Position numbers and translations under genes: made by a program
Notes under the pieces: generated by a model
Told to the model about the DNA's origin: nothing
Database searches by the model: none
The model's input: only the letters and a program-made list of their open reading frames with translations
NCBI GenBank assembly: GCA_029582265.1
Contig: CM055816.1
Location: 96,374,809 to 96,438,808, forward strand
Direction: 5' to 3'
DNA length: 64,000 nt
From: Zoroaster sp. YZ-2022
Taxonomy: Eukaryota; Echinodermata; Asteroidea; Forcipulatida; Zoroasteridae
Part shown: positions 34,987 to 46,440 of the stretch, piece by piece
Layout: each line of letters begins with the position of its first letter
Numbering within the stretch: position 1 is the stretch's first letter

Positions 34987-35206
34987 TAAAGGGACAGTAT
35001 CGTCACGATCAACAGGGCATGGAATCGGAGTACTAGTTTTAGATTAACTTTGTCATTGAAAATGATACCCCACATGATAAGGTCATATTGCCATTGCTGC
35101 TGCATAAATGAGCCAGAAATGTTCAGTCACTGTGTTCATCTTGAACTAGGACACCGATTCCATGCCCTGTTCAAAGTCTGCTCTGATCGTGACGATATTC
35201 CTTTAA
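34987..35206. mobile_element. MITE with TTAA-flanked ends, about 220 bp
   Basis: Left TTAAAGGGACAGTATCGTCA (34987 on) faces right TGATCGTGACGATATTCCTT (to about 35206). A further inner inverted pair is CAGGGCATGGAATCGG / CCGATTCCATGCCCTG. TTAA lies at both ends, as expected for piggyBac or Kolobok-type insertion. A related right half lies at 20225-20315. Confidence 0.7.
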
Positions 35207-35452
35207 TAGACCTAGGTAGACTTGTAATTCAGACACAATCTCTACAGGAAGATGCAATGATTATCTGAATTTAGATTTTAGAATATCTATTCTACGTTTA
35301 CCCATTCGCTTAAGTTAAATCAAACTCCAACTGTGAAATAATCTAGATTCTAAAACAAGAAGAGATTAAACAACCGAAAACCTATTCCACATGGTTTGCT
35401 ATTTTACTGGCAATGTTGTTTTGAATCCAAACACTTTTTTACATTCCTCATA

Positions 35453-37185
35453 CACTGTAAAAAATTGCCTGTAAAAATTACAGTAAGTTACTGCCAGCTG
35501 GTTGCCAGTAACTTAATGTAAAATTTTCAGCAACAAACAATATACTGTATCGCAGTAAATACAGTATATTACTGTATTTTTTAACAGGAAGAGCACAGAT
35601 ACTGTAAAATGCATGCAGTAAAGTACTGTAAAAATTGAGCAGTAGTGCCATTGTTACTGTAAATTAAATACAGTAATAATAAATAATTTACAGTAATTTA
35701 ATGAACTAAATATAGTAATAATATTGTACTATATTTATTTTAAATACACACACATAAAACTGTTTATTGCATAAAACTGAGAACAATTTCAAAATTATGA
35801 AAGTTGACAAACTAATAAAACATTTATAAAAACTGGTTAACATATTTGGGTCTGTCCTCACTAATGGGGCTTATGAATTGTTATAACTTTTTATACTTTG
35901 ACAGGGAGAATACAATAAATGAATATTTGTTCTTTCTTTTTAGCTTATACTCATGCTTATGGTCGCCTGCTTCGAAGCCGAATGAATGAATGAACGAATG
36001 ATGCTTACCAAACAATATCATTTTTTTCTAATTATCTCTGAAAATTATTAATAACAACATGTTTAAAACTTGTAGCTTTGCATGGTGAGGAGGATAAGTA
36101 AGACTAATTGCGGTGACACCATGTGAAATGCTCAATTGAGTAGTAATTAGGTCTGAAAAGAACTGGAGTTACAACTCGACGTTTCGATCAGTATGCTCTG
36201 ATCGTCCTCAGGACGAACAGAGCATACTGATCGAAACGTCGAGTTGTACCTCCAGTTCTTTTCAGATCTAATTACTCATTGAGCATTTCACATGGTTTCA
36301 CCGCAATTAGTCTTACTTAACAATAATTATGTTTGTAATGAGAACAGACATTTTGTTTTTGAATTGACTGAAAGTTATACTATTAATTAATTTAGTGAAA
36401 TATTATTTCATTTACACCCACAGGTCTGTTTGAATGGCTATGAGCAAAAACTACGGCAATCTTTAGGGTTTTAAGACAGATTGAATGTTTGTTGCTACAT
36501 GGGCAGACATTTTGTGACAAAATGTCTGTCCATGTTGAGACATAATTTTCTTACTTTTTTTTTTACTTTGGTCTGTAAATTGGATTGTGCAAAAATAAAT
36601 CTTTCACATCCTGTGTGTTTTACACACATTTTGGCCCCATTAGTGAGGACAGACCCAAATATGTTAACCAGTTTTTATAAATGTTTTATTAGTTTGTCAA
36701 CTTTCATAATTTTGAAATTGTTCTCAGTTTTATGCAATAAACAGTTTTTTGTGTGTGTATTTTTAAAAAGAATTTGTACAATATTGTTCCTATATTTAGT
36801 TAGTTCTGTAACTTACTGTAAATTATTTATTATTACTGTATTTAATTTACAGTAACAATGGCACTACTGCTAAAATTTTACAGTGCTTTACTGCATGCAT
36901 TTTACAGTAACTGTGCTCTTCCTGTTTTACTGCGATGCAGTATATTGTTTGATACTGTAAGATTTACAGTAAGTTACTGGCAACCAGCTGCCAGTAACTT
37001 ACTGTAATGTTTACAGTAATTTATTTACAGTTATTAATGTAAAAATTTACAGTAAGTTACTGGCAACTATTACATGGTTATTCATGCTATTACATGGCTA
37101 CTACATTACAGCTATTACATGGCAACTCAGCTATTACATAGCTGCCAGTAACTTACTGTAATTTTTACAGGCATTTTTTACAGTG
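35453..37185. mobile_element. Long-TIR CACTG element (EnSpm/CACTA-like foldback)
   Basis: Left end CACTGTAAAAAATTGCCTGT, right end ACAGGCATTTTTTACAGTG; the arms are about 420-550 bp and pair almost throughout (35453-35875 with 36635-37185), including GGGTCTGTCCTCACTAATGG. The outermost part is full of TTACAGTAAGTTACTG palindromes. A 2-base TA duplication is possible. The right arm has an extra GCTATTACATGG-type expansion at 37065-37143. A Penelope fragment is nested at 36065. The + strand frame at 36481-36855 is structureless. Confidence 0.8.
36065..36319. mobile_element. Penelope-type terminal hairpin, copy 2
   Basis: A head-to-head inverted pair of the family sequence centred near 36208: CTTGTAGC, AAGACTAATTGC, TTTCGATCAG on the left; CTGATCGAAACGTC, TTCTTTTCAGA, GCAATTAGTCTTACTTA on the right. 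It is inserted in the loop of the CACTG element. Flanks share TGTTT but no clean target duplication is seen. Confidence 0.78.
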
Positions 37186-40100
37186 TACACACACACGCAC
37201 ACACATCTCAAAACAAATCTAAAATTACGAGTGTCAGTCAGTAAGTTATAACGAACAGTAAATTATCAGATTGTACAGAAAAAATAAGAGTAATACCGTA
37301 ATAGTACCAAAATGTACAAATGCAGGGATTTGTCACTGCTGCCGACAACAAGTACATAAAACTGAAGAAACAAAATGGCGTCGGGTCAACTTTTTTGAGC
37401 GCGAAAATTGCGGGCGTGTCAGTGCCTGCAGCATTTTCATTGGTCGACAGTGTATGACGTAATTACAGTACGATACGGTAATACATTTTACAGTATAATA
37501 CCGCAATGTGTTTGCATTTTTTCGGTGAATGCAAGAATTGTTTACAGTAAGACATTTTTAGTAATTCAGTCCTATGGATTAGGTACCAAATGCTGACTCG
37601 TTTACCCGTTATGCGGTAAACGTTTAGTTTTCCACAGTCAAACTAATGTAATGTTTATCATTTTTTGGAAATTACGAGAATCTCCTGAAAGATCTAGTCT
37701 TGCGATTACTTTACTGACGAACGCACTCCTTTATAACAAGAAATGATGTCTTGGAGAACCAACACACCGGTGAAGAGCGCTGATCCAGACTTCGAAACGT
37801 ATATTTGTGTTACTATAGGCTAATAACTAAACCCAATTCTGTTCAAAGTAACTTTGTGCAAAATACGGAGCACAGTAAGTAACACAATCGACACAGACTG
37901 CATGATACGTTAATCAAACAATTTGTTGATACTTTGATACTTTGTTTTATTCGATGCTATATACACAGGCAATATTTTTCTGTGAAAAGGGGCAAATGCA
38001 ACACGTGACGTATGTTTGCAAGTATGTACATCCGTATCCGTCTTGAACACTTCGCCTCAATCGCAACGATTTTTGTACGAAGGAAAGTGTACTTTTTATT
38101 TTGTTGAAGTTTAATTTGTTGATTGATGAAAATTAATTATTAAAAGGGAGACTTCATCCATCCTAATAAACAATCAAATGTTTACAGCAATGGTGCATAA
38201 ACGAAAAGGTTAGAATAGAAAAACAAAATGACAGGCAGAAATCTAAGACCTTGATAGCCAAGAAGTATATATGGAAAATATTTAGTGACGAGACCGAGTT
38301 GGAGATCTAACAAATGAAGGGATGGGAACGCACATCTTAATCTTTTGGGAGAACAAAAGATGATTGGATCCAACGGGTCGCATGGGTTATTCTTAGATGT
38401 TGCATGAAAGAGGTAATGGGATCTTAATCCGACAATTCTATGGGCGAATCAAAAGGACAAAGGAAAAGTAAAAGTCTTGATCCGACAAATCAATAGAAAA
38501 CTATGGACGAGTGGTAATAAAGTTGTACTACTTCATGGTTTAACATAAAGGCAACGAACAAAACCCACTTAATAAAAAATTTGATCTGACGGAAAAATAT
38601 AGAAAACGTTGCACGTGATGTGATTATATTCGCGCAAACACCATCCAAAGAAACAAAAATTGAATATTTAAAGAAGAACAAATCTAAATGCTTAAACAAA
38701 ATTGCTTTTAAAATGGAAAGATGGTATACAAATATACACATTTTCGTTCGTAAATTAATTTTTGTTTAGACTTGTGTTCATGAGGGGGTAGTATTTTTTC
38801 AGTTTTTTTCTAGGTTCTCGTTTAACATTAATATATATTTTTTGTAAATTTTATGTATGTGTTTCGATATTTTTTGGGGGGTTTTATTACTTGAAACAAA
38901 TTTATTGTTTATGTACTTAAGTTTGGTTTATGTTGCAATATCTGACTTTTTATGTATTTGTTTTGTTTGTTTCGTTTAACGGGTAGTGTTTTTGTTGTGT
39001 TCAATTTACTTACTTTTGTTGATTCCATAAATATATAAGAATTTAAATTAACGAACCTTATTTTAATATCACCCCAACTAATCCTAAAATGAATTACCAA
39101 ACTTTAGTACGCACGACCTAAAATATATAATAAAATAAAATGCTAAATAGAAATATAAAAAATAAAAACAACGTTATAATACAACGGTAAAATTGAAGAA
39201 TAGTTGAAAAATTAGTAGTCTTAATCATGTGTTTTGATGTTATTGTGGGATGATCCCATCTATAGTGTAAAGCAGCACTGTTTATAATTAAACTGAGTAA
39301 ATGAAGTATCAACCAACATTCTAACTCAGCGGCGATGTATCTGATGTTAGCGTAAAAACACAGTTGAAATTAATTCGACAAGACAAGCTCGTCTCTAAAA
39401 TATGGATGAAGGCGCAGTCAGTTTTATCATAGAAAATACTGTATTATTTTGTTGAAACGTTGAAGCATTCAAAGTAACATGAACCTTTACATTAAGTTCA
39501 TGGGATGTTTCATTCAGCATTGGAAAATCGACTCTAAGCCCGAAAACCAACTGTGAACGTGTACCAGTAGTACTATACGAATAAATCCTTTACACAAAGA
39601 GGACTGACCACCGATCGATTCGTCAACAAAGGGGGTCCGTGACGCAATGGCCAAATTTGATACATAAAACAACATCACGCATAAACATAAAGCCTTTATC
39701 GCTGCTTCGCATCATTAAAACGCATTTTTTTATATATATATGCAGGTAGATCATTAGCAATGGTGTGGTTACTTTGCCAACCAAACACAGGCGCATATCG
39801 GAGCCGAAAGAGAGGGTCATCGATCGATGGGGCTAAAGTTTGTTTATACTCTTACATACTCGATGTAACCCTCTCAAATGCAAATAATATATCTTTCTTA
39901 AAAATTTCAAAGGGTAGCATTCACACTCCACGCTAATTGGGTCACTGTTCGCACACGACGAGTTCATCGGGATGCCGACTTGTATACAAGTGATCACCTT
40001 GTCATGTTTAAAAACAAATCATCTACTTAATCGTCAAATAACATTCGTTTGACAATGCTGAAAATTATTACTATTTGAGTCTTGTTCGCATAATATTCCT

Positions 40101-40484
40101 GCGACAGTCGAACGGACTAGGATCCAGTCGCTGAACAACGGCAGAAAGTACGGGACGGACGTGTCACAACACGAAGGTTTGGTTTACACTGTTGTTTACG
40201 CAAGTATACTCTGGTGCCGTTTATGGTTTGGGATGTATAAACGTTGAGGGTGGGATATACGGGTTGCGAAAGAAGAACAAAGACTAAGAGTCACTCAAAG
40301 CGCGGGAAAGTACCGCTCACCGAACAAAGAACTGCGCTCGCGAATGTTCCAATAGGCACCGTACGTTGTTCCTTTGTTTCTTCGATACATACATTATTAC
40401 ATCCATAAATTAAACGCATCCAAGCGCCATCTTGACGTAGTAAACCCTCATTGTATTACGTCATACGTTACAGTAGCCCTCTCT
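37186..40484. other. Putative intron 1 continued, no gene recognised
   Basis: A CA-repeat abuts the CACTG element (37186-37203). The 37370-37500 patch is CpG-richer with an AAAATGGCG start-like word but no supported exon. The remainder, 37.6-40.4 kb, is AT-rich and shows no domain in any frame and no repeat I could define. Confidence 0.45.
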
Positions 40485-40499
40485 CGAGAGTGATCCCCT

Positions 40500-41010
40500 C
40501 TGTGAACTTAAGGTCATCCGTCGATATAAATTTGTCCTATCTCCACCACGCTTTGTCGCCTCATTATCTCTTCTCGTTATTATCCTATCTACTTATGCAA
40601 ATGAGGTCATCCGTCGGTATAATTTTTTTCTATCTCCCCACGCTTTATTAGCCTCATTATCTTTTGCTCATTATTTTTCTCATTTACATATTTAAAAAAA
40701 GGTCATCCGTCGGTATAAAATTTCCGTATCTCCACACGCTTAAGCGCCTCATTATCTTTCTCATTAGTATTCAATCGTTCAATCGTTCCCGCCCCTCAGG
40801 TCATCCGGCGGTATAAATGTTTGCTATCTCCACCACGCTTAAGCGCCTTATTATCTTTTAACCCCTTTATAATTTATTAATTTATTCATAATTTATGCAA
40901 ATGAGGTCATCCGTCGGTATAAATTTTTCCTATCTCCCACACGCTTTTTCACCTCATTATTATTCATTTATGCAAATTCATGCAAATTTAGAGGTCAAAG
41001 GCCATCTGTC
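40500..41010 (+). repeat. Degenerate tandem repeat, about 95-105 bp period
   Basis: The phrase GAGGTCATCCGTCGGTATAA recurs at about 40510, 40603, 40700, 40797 and 40903, each followed by TATCTCC-CACGCTT and CTCATTAT. ATGCAAAT precedes several copies (40597, 40898 and nearby). A last partial unit is at about 40995. Methionine-rich frames here are artefacts. Confidence 0.82.
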
Positions 41011-41027
41011 GGTATATCAGCCTGTCG

Positions 41028-41205
41028 GTGTACCTTCCCTTTCATTATATCTTTACTCAAAGAGAGTACGTATACTCTTGAAAGCAGTTTTGCCAACATG
41101 ACCAATGTTGTACCTTCCCTTCAATGTATATCTTGATTCAAAGAGAGTAAGCATACTCGTAGAAGCAGTTTTGCCAACATTACCAATGTTGTACCTTCCC
41201 TTAAT
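41028..41205 (+). repeat. Two-unit tandem duplication, about 79 bp
   Basis: ACCTTCCCTT, then CAAAGAGAGTA, CATACTC-type and GAAGCAGTTTTGCCAACAT blocks appear twice, followed by a third partial start ACCTTCCCTT. It directly follows the 100-bp repeats. Confidence 0.78.
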
Positions 41206-42898
41206 GGATGGCTTTAAGCGAGGGGTGTAGCCAAAAGGAGTGTAAGGGTGCGACAACTCACCCCTTCCAATATTCAGTCGGCAAATAAAACACCAAATCA
41301 AACCATTGAAGCAGTACGTATGTTCATAATGTATGAGTCACCCAGCTCTAGATGTCATGATTGCACAATACATTACACTACTAACGTTCGCCATAGCAAA
41401 CGATGCTTTTGTAATGAGCAAGGGCTAAAATCAAACATCGTTTACACACGTTTGACATGCAGGAAATATTGTTAAAATTCTGTTTATATAAAGAATATTA
41501 ATTATATTAAAATATGTTTGACTCAAACAATTCAAAAACAATTTGCAACGAAACAAAATCGAAACTTAGGCCTAAGTGAACAAAAAAGTTTTCTATTCCC
41601 ATAACTAATTACTATTTTGAATTATCTAAATAAAACAGGCATACTGTCGTACAAATCAGCACAACGTGAATAGCATTTTAGTGTTGTTAGGTGAACAAAG
41701 ATTGTACAGTTTTAAAACGAATACACGAATACGAATACACGATAGTATATTTCGTCACTTTCTGCACAGTGATTAGCATACAACAATGTCAAAACGGCGT
41801 TGTCAAAAATATGAAATAAAATATTTTTTGTTTTTAACATTATCATTATCCAATATTGTCGATTACATGTGCTAAGTCAATGACAGGAAATGAAATCACA
41901 AACATGCATGTACGATAAGACCATAGATGGTAAGGTGTTACATTGTGCTTGTACATTTACAATAGGCCTACATACACGTTCTCCCGCTGGGTCGCACAAA
42001 GGTATATCGCGGTGGAGCATGAGTGCGACGAATACGTGCACGGCGAGAGGTCGTCTGCTGACGCGGTCGATACTGCATGGCGTACTGAAAATTAGCAAAG
42101 CACCATTCTCCACATGTACAATCTTTGTTCGTATGAAAAATAATGTATGACTTTGGTTGAATTCGTCTTAACAGCGTTAACATAAATAAAGAACAAATGT
42201 AAAAATGCATAAGAATAATGTTCATTTACCCAATATTTTGGAAAACATTTGAAAAGGTTTACAACGCGCTATATTTGTAATTTATAAAAATAAAATTATT
42301 AATTTTCAAGAAACATTTCACTGAACTTAAACTTAAATGTAATTTAATTTTCAAGACAAAAATTCACCAAACTAAAAATTAAATGGCATATTTTTCTTCA
42401 AAACTGCCTAAATAAGGATGATGATGTTTGATGAAAATCGAAATGTGACATTGACACATCCGCAGCAAGGACGTAGTCGAAGGAATTATTGCGCAATCAC
42501 GACAAGGCGGCAGATATAGGCTTGTATTTGTTGTACCTTGCAAGGTGAATTAATTTCTTGTCCCGTAATTAAATAAATATATTTTTTACAGCAAATCGCG
42601 AACGAGCTGCGTGTGAATTCGATTCTTAGAACGCTCTCATAACCTTTTATACAAAATAAAAGTATCTAGAAGCGTGAAAATGCACAGTATAGTAACCGAT
42701 AGTAATTTACATTTATATTAATTAATGTGGAGAACTGTAATTGTAATGATTACATCTATATTAGAATTAGTAAGCGAGGTGCGTGCGCTGACAACACTTA
42801 TGCTAGGCATACACTGGATCCAAAATCCAGTCCTTCATAACCTTCTAAATATTTTCTAAAGATTGTACTGAATTATAGCTTCAATACTAAGTAAGACT
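41206..42898. other. Spacer, no gene recognised
   Basis: AT-rich. Overlapping frames on both strands at 41877-42225 lie in a GC-richer patch with no domain. No repeat is identified. Confidence 0.42.
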
Positions 42899-43410
42899 AA
42901 TTGCGGTGACACCATGTGGAATCTCAATTGAGTAGTAATTAGTTCTGAAAAGAACTGGAGGTACAACTCGACGTTTCGATCAGTATGCTCTGATCGTCCT
43001 CAGGAGAATGCCGGACTCTGGAAAATGCTGCAGCTTAAGTAGACTGCTGGAGGATCATCCCCTGAATGGATGCTGGAGGATTAGTTCGTTGAGGCGCGCA
43101 GACGGGAACTGTTGAGACTAGGATCCTAGGGGTTGTGGGAGAGGAGTGTGTGCTCACTGAACTGAATGTGTCGATGGGTGTGATGAGTTGGGCTGCCTGC
43201 CAGTCGATTTGGTGGTCCTTGATGTGTGAGTGCTTGACGATGGCGGACTTCTCGAAATCTCCTCTGCGGCCGTGTGCTCGGTGTTCCTTCAATCTGATGG
43301 GGAGGTTGCGCCCTGTTTCACCGATGTACACCTTACCGCACTCACAGGGGATCCGGTAGACTCCCGCTCTGTTGTTTGGGTCCGGTTTGTCCTTGTGGGT
43401 GTGTAGAAGT
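42899..43410 (-). mobile_element. Penelope-like element, 3' part with GIY-YIG endonuclease end
   Basis: From the left it has the family terminal signature (AAGTAAGACTAATTGC to CGTCCTCAGGAG), then the coding end on the - strand. The other side is truncated at 43410 exactly against the first unit of a 90-bp satellite. This copy links all the short terminal fragments in the window to Penelope-like elements. Confidence 0.85.
43035..43409 (-). pseudogene. GIY-YIG endonuclease fragment of a Penelope-like ORF
   Basis: Reading leftward, the open frame enters at PDPNNRAGVYRIPCECGK, then VYIGETGRNLPIRLKEHRA, SAIVKHSHIKDHQIDW. The G-V-Y then Y-I-G pair, about ten residues apart, the Arg in GETGRNL-x-x-R and the H-x(about 15)-H stretch are the landmarks of the GIY-YIG nuclease that follows the reverse transcriptase in Penelope-like elements. 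The fragment ends at TAA near 43035. The reverse transcriptase is absent, so it is a truncated, inactive copy. The methionine at 43331 is internal to the domain. Confidence 0.85.
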
Positions 43411-43960
43411 CTAGTAGCTATGACGTATGAACGACAACAGAAACAGCTGTGACATTGGCTTTACACCCATGTTGATGTTGTCTACAGCTTCCTTATTGCT
43501 CTAGTAGCTATGACGTATGAACGACCACTGAAACAGCCGTGACATTGGCTTTACACGCATGTTGATGTTGTCTACAGTTTCCTTATTGCTCTAGTAGCTA
43601 TGACGTATGAACGACAACAGAAACAGCTGTGACATTGGCTTTACACGCATGTTGATGTTGTCTACAGTTTCCTTATTGCTCTAGTAGCTATGACGTATGA
43701 ACGACCACTGAAACAGCCGTGACATTGGCTTTACACGCATGTTGATGTTGTCTACAGTTTCCTTATTGCTCTAGTAGCTATGACGTATGAACGATAAATG
43801 AAACAGCCGTGACATTGGCTTTACACGCATGTTGATGTTGTCTACAGTTTCCTTATTGCTCTAGTAGCTATGCTATGGCGTATGAACGACAAATGAAACA
43901 GCCGTGACATTGGCTTTACACCCATTGTTGATGGTTTCTACACTTTCCTTATTTCTCTAG
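43411..43960 (+). repeat. 90-bp satellite, six units with alternating types
   Basis: Units start at 43411, 43501, 43591, 43681, 43771 and 43861 (CTAGTAGCTATGACGTATGA). Units 1 and 3 carry ACAACAGAAACAGCTG, units 2 and 4 ACCACTGAAACAGCCG, units 5 and 6 AAATGAAACAGCCG-type. The A-B-A-B order points to duplication of a dimer. The last unit is slightly longer (GCTATGCTATGGCG). Contains ATGACGTA, a CRE-like word. Confidence 0.95.
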
Positions 43961-44212
43961 TAGTTATTTCTAGGTCAAGGTTTTCTTTGCACCTATATAT
44001 GCCTGCTTATATTATTTCATTTAAAACTTTCACCGGAAAAATCGACATTTAAAGGAATGGATAAAATACAAAAATTTGAAAATAAAAAGCTTCAAAAATG
44101 ATTTTCATTTAATACGGATAAAATGATTTCACATCGACATTTGTTAATCACACAACATGCCTGAATGAGCAATACAGGGAGAAAATGGATCGACAGAAAA
44201 ATAAAAATAAAT
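43961..44212. other. Spacer, nothing recognised
   Basis: Short AT-rich stretch between the 90-bp satellite and a Penelope hairpin. Confidence 0.5.
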
Positions 44213-44443
44213 ACTTAGACATTTAAGTAAGACTAATTGCGGTGACACCATGTGGAATCTCAATTGAGTAGTAATTAGTTCTGAAAAGAACTGGGGGTAC
44301 AACTCCAGTTCTTAACTCCAGTACCCCCAGTTCTTTTCAGAACTAATTACTACTCAATTGAGATTCCACATGGTGTCACCGCAATTAGTCTTACTTATCA
44401 TCCTCACCATGCAAAGCTACAAGTTTTACCTACTTAGACATTT
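44213..44443. mobile_element. Penelope-type terminal hairpin, copy 3, with target duplication
   Basis: The insertion 44225-44431 is a head-to-head hairpin of the family sequence, centred near 44307, ending with CACCATGCAAAGCTACAAGT. It is flanked by a perfect 12-bp duplication, ACTTAGACATTT (44213-44224 and 44432-44443). A 207-bp hairpin with its own duplication means it inserted as a unit. Confidence 0.88.
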
Positions 44444-44641
44444 ATAATATTCTAGAAAGTACTTCATACAGAGATAATGATAGTCAGGATTGGAAAGATA
44501 ACAGAAAGAAAACAACAACAACAAATATTTAAGCACGAAACAAAAATGAATACAAAATAGACAGACAACAAGCAGTGAGTTTTACAATTGGCCAAAACAT
44601 TTCTACTTTTCTAATCACATAACAATTTCCCATCTTTAAAG

Positions 44642-44785
44642 TAAACCTGGAATTGACGGAGAGCAAGATGATGGTTCGTCACTTTGGTCCCCCGCCGGAT
44701 ATGGGTCCTGGACCACACGGTAAATACGACTGGGTGATAAAAGTCATGCAAAGCATGCCGAACAGATGCCCCAATGCACGAACAG
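44642..44785 (+). CDS. Exon 2, Pro/Gly-rich segment of the secreted EGF-repeat protein
   Basis: 144 bp, open throughout in the frame set by exon 1. It begins after CATCTTTAAAG (acceptor) and ends ACA-G before GTGAGA (donor), phase 1 at both sides. Residues include NLELTESKMMVRHFGPPPD, MGPGPHGKYDWVIKV and MPNRCPNART. It has one cysteine and no recognised domain. Joining its last G to the next exon gives GAG then TGT, so the EGF module follows directly. The opposite strand is also open (44904-44611), but that frame has no splice logic. Exon status rests on splice signals and phase. Confidence 0.58.
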
Positions 44786-45694
44786 GTGAGAAACCCTAAA
44801 CTACAGATATAAAGTGATCGTTTACTCGTACTAAGCTCGGGTCCATTATTATCAGTGGCAACGCCCCCATGGGGATTTATCCAGCAGTAAAGACCAAGCA
44901 ACAATTCCTTATTGAAAAAGTTTGATTTTATTTTAAGGGGAGCTTTTCATAAAAGTAAATTTGGTTATGACACAATACGTACTGTGATTTAGTGAAGTAA
45001 ATCAGAATGTTGCCGCATTTTCGTTTTCGACCAGGTCATGCGTTTGTAATATCTATAATTGATTTCTACACACATTTCATGATCCGCATAAAGTATGATT
45101 AGTAACAATATGAAGAAATCTCAAATAATTCATGAAATGAATCTTGTTGGATCAAATATCATTAGGCCGCTCGCCAAATATAAACACCATAGAAGAATCA
45201 CGTTGACATCCCTGGTGTTATATTCTAACAAACCAGTTTATACTGGGTGGATGTGTACAAACATGTTTCCATCAACATTTGGTAATTCTTGTAACGTTAC
45301 AACTATTACCAAAACTATTAACTAAAAATCAACCTGATAAATTACTCCTCTGGAAGTGCTTTCATTTTACAGAACTTGAAAATGTGTATAGCCGAACAAT
45401 TCCAAAAGTTACCGGTTACAGAAACGTGCCATCCAATTGAGATAATCTTCATGAAGTATGATTGCCTAATAATCAGAAGACAATTTTACGTAATTTTTAA
45501 GTTTAAATTTTTTAAATACTTTTAACCATGACAAAAACCTTAACTTTAAACTAGCGATGAAATGGAATGGCATGACATGTTTTTTGTAAAGATTTTCTTT
45601 GGGTAAAAACTGTTAATTGGAACAATTACAGTAGCCTGACGTGCCAAAATAAATAATACATTTGACTTGACCTTTTGACTATTTATCTTTTCAG
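44786..45694. other. Intron 2, holds a copy of the cassette block
   Basis: Blocks at 45050-45130 (TTTCTACACACATTTCATGATCC-type), 45160-45230 (CACCATAGAAGAATCACG) and 45335-45385 (TGGAAGTGCTTTCATTTTA) match intron sequence at 55.05-55.27, 56.3-56.7 and 63.5-63.9 kb. It is evidence that exon plus intron units were duplicated together. No other gene is seen. Confidence 0.65.
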
Positions 45695-45793
45695 AGTGTA
45701 CACTGACCTGTGTGAATAGTGGTACGCTGGATAATGGCACCTGTCAATGTGATTGTGATCCAAATCAAAGCTGGAGTGGTAAAAACTGTAGTC
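45695..45793 (+). CDS. Exon 3, EGF-like domain
   Basis: After TTATCTTTTCAG, the 99-bp exon reads in phase 1 as one EGF-like module: CTLTCVNSGTLDNGTCQCDC, then NQSWSGKNCS, spacing C-x3-C-x10-C-x-C-x-C-x10-C. The last loop is two residues longer than in the sister exons. The donor is GTAAGT. Both boundaries are phase 1, so the module can be gained or skipped in frame. No calcium-binding consensus (D-x-D/N-E) is seen. Role: presumably extracellular or surface recognition, as inferred from the module type. Confidence 0.82.
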
Positions 45794-46285
45794 GTAAGTA
45801 AAATAATACGGATTATTGTGTAACTGTTTCCCGAAAATAAACAAACAAACTATGGAACAAACGAACAAATATTTGACGCGTATATATGCCAGTTGTTCGC
45901 CACCTGTTCTATTCAGCTGGGGGTATCCCCCTACGAGCGACGTTCGATATCCAGTACTTCGTTGACTCAAGATCACTGTAAAAGGGATCACTGTAAGATG
46001 TGCACGAGCAAATATCAATGTTTGAACTTTCACCATTTTAGAGAACAAAACAGTAATTTTATCTGAACTTTTGTCTCGATTTCAGAAAGCCTGAGGTCCA
46101 CTGAAGGAAAACAAATGGGCCTCTTGCATTTAAATGACCAACAACGCGCATATTTCTGGTGTTAATTACACAAAGTTTGGACAATACTTTGGTGATTTTG
46201 TTTACTAATGGCATGACTTTGCAAGGGAAACATCAGAGAAATGAGGCGATTTTTTAACATAAGAGGATCATTTGTTTTCCTCCAG
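45794..46285. other. Intron 3
   Basis: Similar to the downstream side of exon 46441 (ACAAACAAAC-type sequence and TATTTGACG). No gene. The - strand frames 45683-46048 are the reverse of exon 3 and its intron. Confidence 0.5.
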
Positions 46286-46353
46286 TGCGTGCACCAGACT
46301 GCATTATATCCTGTGAGAATGGAGGTACACTGGATAATGGCATTTGTGTTTGA
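46286..46353 (+). pseudogene. Broken EGF exon with in-frame stop
   Basis: TTTTCCTCCAG precedes an exon-like start that in phase 1 reads APDCIISCENGGTLDNGICV and then TGA (46351). The second half with three cysteines is missing and no donor fits. If spliced in, it would truncate the protein after one and a half modules. The same relic with the same stop is at 22078-22116 on the other arm. Confidence 0.7.
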
Positions 46354-46440
46354 TAAGAATATCCCGACTTGCCATTTGTTTTTAAAGAGTAAAATAAATA
46401 ATATATTTGACTTGACTTTTTTGACTATTTATCTTTTCAG

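Noticed and set aside
43135..43359. 74-residue + strand frame
   Set aside because: It is the antisense of the GIY-YIG endonuclease fragment.
44611..44904. 97-residue frame on the - strand
   Set aside because: It overlaps a + strand exon with correct splice sites and phase; the - strand frame has no domain.
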